From: an uncultured Microcaldota archaeon
GTDB lineage: Archaea; Micrarchaeota; Micrarchaeia; Anstonellales; Bilamarchaeaceae
Assembly (NCBI GenBank): GCA_903835325.1
Contig: CAILMU010000126.1
Location: 1 to 18,904, forward strand
Direction: 5' to 3'
Length of the DNA: 18,904 nt
Shown here: positions 4,845-11,465 of the stretch, piece by piece
Layout: every line of letters starts with the position of its first letter
How positions within the stretch are numbered: position 1 is the stretch's first letter
Notes under the pieces: model-generated
Told to the model about the DNA's origin: nothing
Database searches by the model: none
What the model saw: only the letters and a program-made list of their open reading frames with translations
Position numbers and translations under genes: made by a program

Positions 4845-7316
4845 CTATCGCTTGCTGGGTTTCCATCCCCTCATCATCAGGCTGTTGCTCACGACGCTGA
4901 CCGAGCTGAACGCCATGGCCGCACCTGCGATGACGGGGCTGAGCAGGAAACCGTAAAACGGGTAGAGGATCCCCATCGCAATCGGTATCCCTATCGAATT
5001 GTACAGGAATGCCCAGAAGAGGTTTTGTTTTATCTTCCCCATGGAATACCCGCTCAATTCTATCGCGCTCACGATATCGCGGATGTCGCTTTTCACAAGC
5101 ACCACTTCGCCGCTCTCTATCGCGACATCTGTCCCGCTCCCTATCGCGATGCCGATATCCGCCTGCGCCAGGGCCGGCGCATCGTTTATCCCGTCCCCGA
5201 CAAATACGACCTTCTGGCCGTTCCTCTGCAGACGTTTCACCTCGTTCGCCTTGTCTTCAGGAAGCACATGGGCAAGGACGCGCTCTATCCCGGCCTGTTT
5301 CGCTATTGCCCTTGCGGTCCGCTCGTTGTCCCCGGTTATCATGGCAGTCTCGATTTTCATCTCATTCAGGCGCAGTATCGTCTCGCGCACATGCTCCTTC
5401 ATGGTGTCGGCGATGGCTATCAGGCCCGAGGCCTCGCCGTCTATCGCTACGATAACGACAGTTTTTCCAGACTCCTCGAGCTCGTAGATGATTTTCGCCG
5501 CGCTTTCGCTGATTTCGATTTTTTCTTTTCCCATGAGTTCCGGATTCCCGATTATGACCTCGCGCCCATCTACCTTGCACCGTATCCCCCGACCCGGGAT
5601 AGCCTCGAAAGATTCCGGCTCGATCATACCCGCCTTCTTGCTTTTGGCGCTCTTCACTATCGCATCTGCGAGGAAGTGCTCGGACTTGCTCTCTGCAGAA
5701 GCAGCGAAAGAGAGGATATCCGCGATTTTCATCTTCTTGCCAAGCGGAACGATATCCGTGACGACCGGCTCCCCCTTTGTTATCGTGCCTGTCTTGTCGA
5801 ATACGATGATGTCTGCCTTATGGAGCATCTCCAAGCTCTCCGCATCCTTGAACAGGATGCCATTCTCAGCCCCTTTCCCCGTGCCTATCATGACGGCAGT
5901 TGGCGTTGCCAGGCCCATGGCGCAGGGGCATGCGATGATGAGGGTGGATACGAGTATCGTGAGCGCGAAGACGAACGGCTCTCCTGCGATGAAGAACCAA
6001 TATCCGAAGGAAAGAAGCGCGAGCGCTATCACTATCTCGACAAAATATCCTGCGACGGTATCCGCTATCCTCTGGATGGGCGCCTTGCTCCCCTGCGCGT
6101 CCTCAACGAGCTTGATGATTTGCGCGAGCATCGTGTCGCTCCCCACCTTGGTGGCTTTGAAGCGGAACGAGCCTGTCTTGTTGATTGTCGCCCCCAAAAC
6201 TACATCCCCTTTCGTCTTATGCGCGGGAAGGCTCTCCCCGCTTATCATGCTCTCATCGACACTGCTCTCCCCATCGAGCACGATACCGTCGACCGGTATC
6301 TTCCCCCCTGGTTTGACTATCACGATATCCCACACCAGGACCTCCTTGATTGGTATCTCTATCTCCTGCCTGTTTCGGACGACCAGAGCTGTCTTGGGCT
6401 GGAGGCCGACCAGCCTCTTTATCGCTTCAGATGTTTTGCCCTTGGCTATCGCTTCCAGATATTTCCCGAGGATGATGAACGTAAGCAATAGCGAGGCCGT
6501 CTCATAGTACGCTGCTCCAGCGACGAAACCGAATCCGACCAGCACGCTATACACATATGCGGTCCCGACACCCAGGGCGACAAGGCTGTCCATCCCCGGC
6601 ATGAGCCTGAGCAAGCCCTTGACCCCCCGCACGAACAATTCCCGGTTTATGAGTATTATCACGCTCGTGAAGAGAAGCTCGAGCATCCAGGCGTTGTTCT
6701 CGAGGACCGCCGGGTAAGAAATCTTCATCACCCCATCCAGCATCATAGGAAGCGAAAGAATCAGCACCGGGACCGTGAGCAGGGCAGACCAATACAGCCT
6801 CTGCTTCAGGCCGTCTATCTCCTTCTCCCGGGATATCTTCTCCTTGTCCACCTCTTCCTCGAGCTCGAGGAGCTCGGCATCATAACCCGCGTCCACGATC
6901 GCCTTCCTTATCTTGGTGAAATCTATTTTTGCCTTGTCATATTCGAACTCCGCCTTCTCGAGGGAGTAATTTACGGCCGCGTTTTTTATCCCAGGGATCT
7001 TCCTCAATGCCTTCTCGATGATGAGGGCGCAATGAGGGGATTCCATGCCCATAAGGTGAAGGAGCATCTTTCCCGTGCCCTTCCTTTCCGTCTCCTCTTC
7101 AGGGATATCAGCGCCATAGCCTATCTCCTCTATGGCTTCCTTGAAATTCATGGGCATGACTTTGCCCTCATCGTATTCGACTACTGCCCTGTTCATGGTC
7201 AGGCTGACGGCGGCGCTTTTGACGCCATCGAGATTCTTGAGCCTGCGCTCTATGTTCAGCGCGCAGGAAGCGCAATCCATCCCAGAAACGGGCATCGTGA
7301 TTTTCTTCAAAGCCAT
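4845..7316 (-). CDS. copA: Cu+-exporting P-type ATPase (type IB-1)
   Basis: This 823-aa membrane pump uses ATP to export monovalent copper (or silver). It has two N-terminal heavy-metal domains. The first has GMDCASC (C15, C18); the second has GMESPHC, keeping only C96. The core motifs are SGES (359-362), CPC in TM6 (463-465), phosphorylation site DKTGT (D508), TGDN (661-664) and GDGINDAP (D708, D712). Y772-N773 in TM7 and MAFSS (801-805) in TM8 are the Cu+-specific IB-1 ligands. The family SEHP motif reads SEHF (545-548), an unusual change at the ATP-positioning loop. GAGGAT supplies a Shine-Dalgarno site, and the start is 10 nt beyond the upstream gene. It belongs to a leftward set with a chaperone and a cupredoxin. 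Confidence 0.95.
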   Translation of the reverse strand: MALKKITMPVSGMDCASCALNIERRLKNLDGVKSAAVSLTMNRAVVEYDEGKVMPMNFKEAIEEIGYGADIPEEETERKGTGKMLLHLMGMESPHCALIIEKALRKIPGIKNAAVNYSLEKAEFEYDKAKIDFTKIRKAIVDAGYDAELLELEEEVDKEKISREKEIDGLKQRLYWSALLTVPVLILSLPMMLDGVMKISYPAVLENNAWMLELLFTSVIILINRELFVRGVKGLLRLMPGMDSLVALGVGTAYVYSVLVGFGFVAGAAYYETASLLLTFIILGKYLEAIAKGKTSEAIKRLVGLQPKTALVVRNRQEIEIPIKEVLVWDIVIVKPGGKIPVDGIVLDGESSVDESMISGESLPAHKTKGDVVLGATINKTGSFRFKATKVGSDTMLAQIIKLVEDAQGSKAPIQRIADTVAGYFVEIVIALALLSFGYWFFIAGEPFVFALTILVSTLIIACPCAMGLATPTAVMIGTGKGAENGILFKDAESLEMLHKADIIVFDKTGTITKGEPVVTDIVPLGKKMKIADILSFAASAESKSEHFLADAIVKSAKSKKAGMIEPESFEAIPGRGIRCKVDGREVIIGNPELMGKEKIEISESAAKIIYELEESGKTVVIVAIDGEASGLIAIADTMKEHVRETILRLNEMKIETAMITGDNERTARAIAKQAGIERVLAHVLPEDKANEVKRLQRNGQKVVFVGDGINDAPALAQADIGIAIGSGTDVAIESGEVVLVKSDIRDIVSAIELSGYSMGKIKQNLFWAFLYNSIGIPIAMGILYPFYGFLLSPVIAGAAMAFSSVSVVSNSLMMRGWKPSKR

Positions 7317-7326
7317 AGCAACATCC

Positions 7327-8088
7327 TCAAGCGATTGTAATCGGCCCTCTCGGCCCGTAAAGCATCAATACAGACAAGAACATGGCGAATGCTATGCAAG
7401 ACAGGAAGAACACCAGCAAATCAGGCCTTTCACGCCCACCCGGCGCCGGACCCGCTTCCCTGGACATCATGTAGCTCAATCCTCCGAATATTATTATGGC
7501 TATGCCAAAAAGCAGGATAAGGAATGCCGTGAGGTTGTCGTTTATCATCATGACTGAAAGCATGGCCCCCATCGTCCCTGACATGAGCCCGGCCATGGCT
7601 CCTTCCATAGCCCCCATTATGCCGCTGAACCTGCCCAGGCCCAGCCCTACTGAGATGCCTATCGCGGTCCCTGCGACAGAACCTATGAACATGCCATTCG
7701 TAGCCCCGAGCAAGGCGCCGCTCAGGAACCCGCTCATCATCCCGGTGGTCATCCCCACCATCATCCCGTTCTGGCAGGACATGCCTTTCCTATAGGACGA
7801 CATATGGCTGTACGACGCGACAGTCATCACCGAAGTCCCGGCCCCGAGAAAGAGCAGCAAAGGATATGCCCCCGCCCCCATCACGCTCCTGAGGCCCAAA
7901 GCGTACAATCCAATCCCCAATAAAACAAGCGCGAGGAGCGAACCAAGCGAATATTTCAATATATCCGATTCAAGCCCGACCCTGTCCTCACCTGCCAGAA
8001 TATCCTTGACATACGTAATCACCCGTTTCGGGTCCCCTCGTTCATCTTGGCAGCACCCGCCCGCGTTGCCCGCTTCTTCTTTCATCAT
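7327..8088 (-). CDS. Met/Gly-rich polytopic membrane protein of the copper operon
   Basis: This 253-aa protein has a cytosolic-looking N-terminus with a Cys pair (C12-C13). About six membrane segments follow, near residues 46-66, 72-92, 105-131, 133-181, 184-206 and 223-244. The central part (96-208) holds about 18 Met among Gly-zipper patterns. M113/M117 form an MxxxM, and M161, M165, M169 and M173 are spaced four apart, putting them on one helix face. Such Met ladders with GxxxG are reminiscent of copper channels (Ctr-type MxxxM), although there is no clear homology. I recall related proteins of unknown function beside copper genes in bacteria. It overlaps the copZ stop by 4 nt (ATGA) and lies 10 nt before copA, so a role in copper transport or sequestration is likely but unproven. 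Confidence 0.8.
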   Translation of the reverse strand: MMKEEAGNAGGCCQDERGDPKRVITYVKDILAGEDRVGLESDILKYSLGSLLALVLLGIGLYALGLRSVMGAGAYPLLLFLGAGTSVMTVASYSHMSSYRKGMSCQNGMMVGMTTGMMSGFLSGALLGATNGMFIGSVAGTAIGISVGLGLGRFSGIMGAMEGAMAGLMSGTMGAMLSVMMINDNLTAFLILLFGIAIIIFGGLSYMMSREAGPAPGGRERPDLLVFFLSCIAFAMFLSVLMLYGPRGPITIA

Positions 8089-8285
8089 AGCACCTTGTAG
8101 CCTTCACCCTCTATCGCTTTCTTGACATCAAGGAGGGTGGCCGAATCCTTCATCTGCACCTTGACGATGCCTTTCTGATGGTCGACTTCCACATTGGAAA
8201 CCCCATTGATACCCGAAACAGCTTCCTTGACACGATAAGCGCATGATTTGCAATGCATGCCCCCTACAGCTATCTTCATCTCCAT
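8085..8285 (-). CDS. copZ: Copper chaperone, heavy-metal-associated domain
   Basis: This single 66-aa HMA domain has the metal site GMHCKSC (Cys12, Cys15) and the ferredoxin-like pattern MEMKIAVGG, VKEAVSGINGVSNVEV, KGIVKVQM, DVKKAIEGEGYKV. It is predicted to carry Cu+ in the cytosol to the CopA ATPase and possibly to a regulator. GGGGTG lies 6 nt before the ATG. It sits 17 nt after the cupredoxin gene and overlaps the next gene by 4 nt, so it is cotranscribed. The domain is close in design to the first N-terminal domain of CopA, as expected for docking partners. Confidence 0.93.
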   Translation of the reverse strand: MEMKIAVGGMHCKSCAYRVKEAVSGINGVSNVEVDHQKGIVKVQMKDSATLLDVKKAIEGEGYKVL

Positions 8286-8302
8286 ATGTTACACCCCTTT
8301 AT

Positions 8303-8791
8303 TCACTGAACAATCAGTTGCGCCGGCCCCCACATCTTCATCCCGCAGCTTATCTGATACGTCCCGGCATCGTTCGGCGTGAAATCCGCTGTCCCTTCCT
8401 CCCCGTTCATCGATGATGCCCGGACATTCAACCCGTAGATCACGACCTGCCTTCCGCATCCGGCGGACGGGTCTGCGGTGAAATGCAGGCGCACGGGCTG
8501 TCCTTTCTGGACTGTTATCGTCTTCTTGTCATAAGTGCCATCAGGATTCGCATGGATATAGATATCCTGGACTGATGCGGCACCGCTGGCGCTCCCGCTC
8601 CCCAACGCTATGGGTACTGCACTCGTGGGCACCGTACTATTCGTTGCGGATTTCTGCTCCGCGCCCGGACCCGTAGCCGTACCCGTGCCAGATGGGGACG
8701 CGCTCGCGATATATGCGCCGATAACCACCACTAAGACGAGCGCTACGAGCAACCCGAGCGTGGTTTTCTGTATTTTGATTCCTTCCTCCAT
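8303..8791 (-). CDS. Membrane-anchored cupredoxin-like protein
   Basis: The 162-aa protein has an N-terminal membrane anchor (about 11-30), a low-complexity Ala/Ser/Gly/Thr linker (31-74) and a C-terminal cupredoxin beta-barrel (75-162) facing outside. Potential copper ligands are C112 (SAGCGRQVVI), C149, M151 and M153 (SCGMKMW); His80 and His103 are also present. This Cys...CGMxM pattern belongs to the small cupredoxin domains found with copper ATPases, not to classical His-Cys-His-Met type-1 sites. It is the first gene of the leftward copper set, and GGTG with 5-nt spacing sets the start. It probably binds copper at the cell surface, as an acceptor for pumped copper or a scavenger; the direction is inference. 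Confidence 0.82.
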   Translation of the reverse strand: MEEGIKIQKTTLGLLVALVLVVVIGAYIASASPSGTGTATGPGAEQKSATNSTVPTSAVPIALGSGSASGAASVQDIYIHANPDGTYDKKTITVQKGQPVRLHFTADPSAGCGRQVVIYGLNVRASSMNGEEGTADFTPNDAGTYQISCGMKMWGPAQLIVQ

Positions 8792-8803
8792 ATTTTCACC
8801 CGC

Positions 8804-8864
8804 GAAACACTCGCGAACGATGTTTCACTGCGCTGAAACAATATATATTAAAACATGAAACAAT
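8804..8864. promoter_or_regulatory. Divergent copper promoter with TGAAACA operator motifs
   Basis: The gap between the cupredoxin and regulator genes has TGTTTCA (8821-8827) facing TGAAACA (8834-8840), a 7-bp inverted repeat. A second TGAAACAAT (8856-8864) repeats the first (8834-8842) exactly at a 22-bp offset. GAAACA also occurs at 8804-8809. The AT core ATATATATTAAAA (8841-8853) lies between the two direct copies and can act as TATA box in both directions. Rightward it is about 29 nt from ATG 8878; leftward it predicts a start near 8820. A repressor bound to these sites would cover both promoters. Confidence 0.6.
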
Positions 8865-8877
8865 CATTTTCAACGTC

Positions 8878-9360
8878 ATGAACGATTCAAAAAAGATAGC
8901 AGCGGGGCTGATCGTGGTCTCGATTTTCATCTTCCTCGTCACTGTCCTCGTGCTGGTGTTCTCGCTCTATTCTGTCGGCCAGGCCGTCCCGGATATCCTT
9001 GCGCCGATAATGCAGTACCACGTCCAGTTCATGGTCCTGATGGGCGTCTTCGGCCTCGGGTCGGGGTTGATAGTCTATAGCCTGCTGAATGCCCAGTTGG
9101 AGAAGCAGAAGCAGGTCGTCAAGACGAACTTGGATATAATCATGAAATTCCTGAGCCCCGAAGACCGCGAGGTCCTGCGCCTGCTTCTGGACAAGGAAGG
9201 CATGACCACCCAGAGCGAGATCGCGCGTTTGCCGGGGATGTCGCGCCTGAAAGCCCACCGGATAGTGAAGAAACTGGAGGGCCGGGGGATCGTCCATGTC
9301 GAGAAATACGGCAAGATAAACATGGTGCGGATGGTCGACGAGCTCCGCGATATCAAATGA
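8878..9360 (+). CDS. Membrane-embedded winged-helix transcription regulator
   Basis: This 160-aa protein has two membrane segments (about 7-33 and 49-70) joined by a short loop (34-48). A polar helix and a C-terminal winged-helix domain (about 85-157) follow: SPEDREVLRLLLDKEG, TQSEIARLPG, recognition helix SRLKAHRIVKKLEGRG, wing IVHVEKYGKINMVRM. The topology puts both ends in the cytoplasm and the loop outside. The protein has no Cys; M45, H48, M52 and M55 at the loop/TM2 entry are the only obvious candidate copper ligands. It is divergent from the copper set across a promoter with repeated motifs, so it most likely controls that set. The start is ATG 8878, probably leaderless. Archaeal proteins of this architecture are common and mostly uncharacterised. 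Confidence 0.82.
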   Translation: MNDSKKIAAGLIVVSIFIFLVTVLVLVFSLYSVGQAVPDILAPIMQYHVQFMVLMGVFGLGSGLIVYSLLNAQLEKQKQVVKTNLDIIMKFLSPEDREVLRLLLDKEGMTTQSEIARLPGMSRLKAHRIVKKLEGRGIVHVEKYGKINMVRMVDELRDIK

Positions 9361-9382
9361 GATGCCGATAACGGGGATCGCC

Positions 9383-9703
9383 ATGACCACTTGTTTCGAG
9401 AAGAAAGTCTATTCCGCCTGCGCTATGATTCCCAAAGGCAAAGTCTCGACATATTCTGATATCGCACGGGCGGCAGGTTCGCCCAAAGCCGTCCGCGCTG
9501 CCGGGAATGCGCTCAACAAGAATCCCTACCTTCCGTCCCGCGTTCCATGCCATCGCGTCGTACGGAGCGATGGCCGTGTCGGCGGGTACGCGCACGGGAC
9601 GAAAAGGAAGATAGCGTTGTTGAGACGCGAAGGGATAAAAATCAGAAACAATGGCGTCGTGGATATTCTCCGTTACCGCTATGCGCCCCTTGTCACTCCT
9701 TGA
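9383..9703 (+). CDS. ogt: O6-alkylguanine-DNA alkyltransferase, minimal C-terminal domain form
   Basis: This 106-aa protein is predicted to move alkyl groups from O6-alkylguanine to its own cysteine. The active-site VPCHRVV (Cys56) is intact, as are the Arg-finger region SPKAVRAAGNALNKNP and the start of the helix-turn-helix, IPKGKVSTYSDIAR. The N-terminal domain of full-length Ogt/MGMT is missing, and a short basic tail follows. The Cys separates it from alkyltransferase-like proteins, which usually have PWHR. The frame opens at ATG 9362, one base after the regulator stop, but the family start matches ATG 9383 (MTTCFEKKVY), with GGGGA upstream. Its end overlaps the end of the Orc1/Cdc6 gene by 11 nt, tail to tail. 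Confidence 0.88.
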   Translation: MTTCFEKKVYSACAMIPKGKVSTYSDIARAAGSPKAVRAAGNALNKNPYLPSRVPCHRVVRSDGRVGGYAHGTKRKIALLRREGIKIRNNGVVDILRYRYAPLVTP

Positions 9704-10889
9704 CGCCGAAAAGATTCGGCCTGACAATCTCCATTATGCTCGCCGGGCTCGGCCCCATCTTTATCAGCGTGGTCTGGCCCCGTATCCCCTTGCCGCTCGG
9801 TGTCGTTGTAATCAGCCCCAGCATATCCAGCTCATTGAGGTATTCCTTGTACCATCTGGTGCTTCTCGGCCTCTTGCGCAGTTTCTTGCAGGTGTTTTCG
9901 TACTCCTCATAGACCTCGCCAGAGAACAGGAACCCGCTCTCGACTCCCTCCAGCCTGGAATACTTGCTCCCTGTCAATGTGATCGAGGCGATGGCGTAGA
10001 GGACGATCTGGTGCATTTCCGGCAATGTGTTGACCGTCTCCATGGTCAGGTCAAGTTCCACCATTTTCCTTGCCGATTCCACGTCATGATCCGTCAGCTT
10101 CATCCTGCCTTCCTGCTCGGCGACATCCCCGGCCTTATTGAGCAGTTTCAGGGCGAAACGCGCATCCCCGCTCTCCTGGGAAGTGATCGCCGCGGCCAGA
10201 TTCACCGCAGCAGGCTCCACGACATTCTTCTCGAACCCTGCATCCACACGTTGAAGAAGGATCTTCTGGAGCTGCTCGGCCGTGTAGGGCTCGAATATCA
10301 TCTCCGTCTCATACAGCGAGCTCCTGCTCCTGGGGTCGAGCGCGTCCTTGAATGAAAGCTTGTTCGAGATGCCGACTATGCTGACCCCGCCCTTCTTTAT
10401 CTCGTCGTTCGAGCGCGTGAGCGTGTAGACCAGCTCGTCCAGGTCTTTTACCATGTCCACTTCATCGAGCACGATGACCATCTGGACTCCTGTGGAGGCG
10501 AGCTCTATCAGTTTCTCATAAAGGAAAGGCAGGCCGAAGCCGGATTTGTCCAATTCCGGGACATAATCCCGGAGTATCCGTTGCAGGATGCGATAGCGCG
10601 AGTTGTATATCCGGCAGTTCACATACTGCATGCTGGAGCCCTTGTCTTTCCTGTATCCCTCGAACTCCTCCATTATCTTCTTGATGCAGCAGGTCTTGCC
10701 TGTCCCGGTCTTGCCGTATATTATCAGGTTCCTCGGCTTCTGGCATTTCAGGGCCGGGGAAAGAACGGTCATTATCTCGCTGATATGGCGCTCCCTGAAC
10801 GGGAGGTCTTTCGGGACGAAATGCGGCGAGAGCACTGTGACGTCTTTGAAGATGGAACGTTTAGAAAGAATCTGGTCGAAACCAGGCAT
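9693..10889 (-). CDS. cdc6: Orc1/Cdc6 replication initiator
   Basis: This 398-aa AAA+ ATPase recognises the replication origin and helps load the MCM helicase. It has Walker A GKTGTGKT (59-66), Walker B VIVLDEVD (138-145), sensor 1 at GISN (about 173-176) and sensor 2 GDARFALKLL (about 251-260). A C-terminal winged-helix domain (about 300-395) includes TRWYKEYLNELDMLGLI. The length matches archaeal Orc1/Cdc6. ATG 10889 lies 27 nt from the centre of AATAAAAACG (10911-10920), indicating a leaderless mRNA. It is divergent from the 140-aa gene and convergent with the alkyltransferase. Archaeal origins often lie next to this gene; the short upstream gap holds inverted repeats but no convincing set of origin recognition boxes. 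Confidence 0.95.
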   Translation of the reverse strand: MPGFDQILSKRSIFKDVTVLSPHFVPKDLPFRERHISEIMTVLSPALKCQKPRNLIIYGKTGTGKTCCIKKIMEEFEGYRKDKGSSMQYVNCRIYNSRYRILQRILRDYVPELDKSGFGLPFLYEKLIELASTGVQMVIVLDEVDMVKDLDELVYTLTRSNDEIKKGGVSIVGISNKLSFKDALDPRSRSSLYETEMIFEPYTAEQLQKILLQRVDAGFEKNVVEPAAVNLAAAITSQESGDARFALKLLNKAGDVAEQEGRMKLTDHDVESARKMVELDLTMETVNTLPEMHQIVLYAIASITLTGSKYSRLEGVESGFLFSGEVYEEYENTCKKLRKRPRSTRWYKEYLNELDMLGLITTTPSGKGIRGQTTLIKMGPSPASIMEIVRPNLFGVKE

Positions 10890-10910
10890 ATGCCGGATGT
10901 TGTGCGGAAA

Positions 10911-10965
10911 CGTTTTTATTGGGATTGAGGGCCTGGGAGCCGGACCAGACCCTAGCTTTTAATAT
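10911..10965. promoter_or_regulatory. Divergent promoter of cdc6 and the 140-aa gene
   Basis: Leftward, AATAAAAACG (10911-10920, minus strand) is the TATA box of cdc6. Rightward, CTTTTAATATG (10956-10966) serves the 140-aa gene, with transcription start near 10986. Between them an imperfect inverted repeat, GGGCCTGG (10929-10936) and CCAGACCC (10945-10952), pairs at 7 of 8 positions and could be an operator or protein-binding site. Confidence 0.45.
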
Positions 10966-11012
10966 GTTATCATATAGATTTCCCTCCATCACTAATTTAG
11001 GAGGCGAATCGA

Positions 11013-11435
11013 ATGATTGTAGGTGAAAGGATACTCGAAGCCAGCGGATCAAGGACAAGCCGCGACAGCATAAAGGGCCTCAGCATAAACATCTCGCTCG
11101 AGAGCGTCTCGATGGCCGAAGGGAATGTCGAGGTCACGTATGTGTATACCGCAAACTATGACCAGAATGTGGGCCAGCTGAAGATAAAGGGCGTCCTTAT
11201 ATCGAAAGAGGATGAGAAGCTCTCGAAAGAAATCGTGGATTCGTGGAAGAAGAGCAGCAAGATCCCCGATAGCTACGCCGAACTGGTCCTGAGCGCTATC
11301 AATTACAGCGGAAGCGCGAACGGCACGCTCCTTGCCAGGGTCATGGGCCTCACGGCTCCTTTGATACCGCCGAGGATACAGATAAGCAAAGAGCAGTCAC
11401 CGCCTTCGATCTCGCTGAAAAAGGGCGAGAAATAA
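11013..11435 (+). CDS. Hypothetical protein, predicted beta-rich
   Basis: I do not recognise this 140-aa protein. Residues 21-65 form alternating strands (GLSINISLESVSM, NVEVTYVYTANY, GQLKIKGVLISK), followed by a charged helix (EDEKLSKEIVDSWKKS) and a second helical segment (PDSYAELVLSAINYSGSANGTLLARVMGL). A Pro/Lys-rich tail ends it. The beta-then-helix order with long strands is somewhat like SecB-type folds, but this is only a resemblance. It has no Cys, signal peptide or membrane segment. AGGAGG (10999-11004) with 8-nt spacing sets the start. It is divergent from the replication initiator and convergent with priS, so a role linked to replication is possible but unsupported by motif. Confidence 0.75.
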   Translation: MIVGERILEASGSRTSRDSIKGLSINISLESVSMAEGNVEVTYVYTANYDQNVGQLKIKGVLISKEDEKLSKEIVDSWKKSSKIPDSYAELVLSAINYSGSANGTLLARVMGLTAPLIPPRIQISKEQSPPSISLKKGEK

Positions 11436-11454
11436 TTCGCAAGGCCCAACACTC

Positions 11455-11461
11455 TTTTTTT
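11455..11461 (+). terminator. T7 run ending the 140-aa gene
   Basis: Seven T residues lie 20 nt after the stop codon, in the 30-nt gap between convergent genes. Confidence 0.4.
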
Positions 11462-11465
11462 CATT

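Noticed and set aside
5025..6507. Long open frames on the plus strand (up to 488 codons) opposite copA
   Set aside because: They lie antisense to clear CopA motifs. Their composition (His/Arg/Tyr/Asp-rich, no domain) is that of a mirror frame created by codon bias.
10901..10912. Origin recognition box
   Set aside because: Only a single partial match (GGAAACG core) is present, without inverted partner copies, so it is not annotated as an origin.
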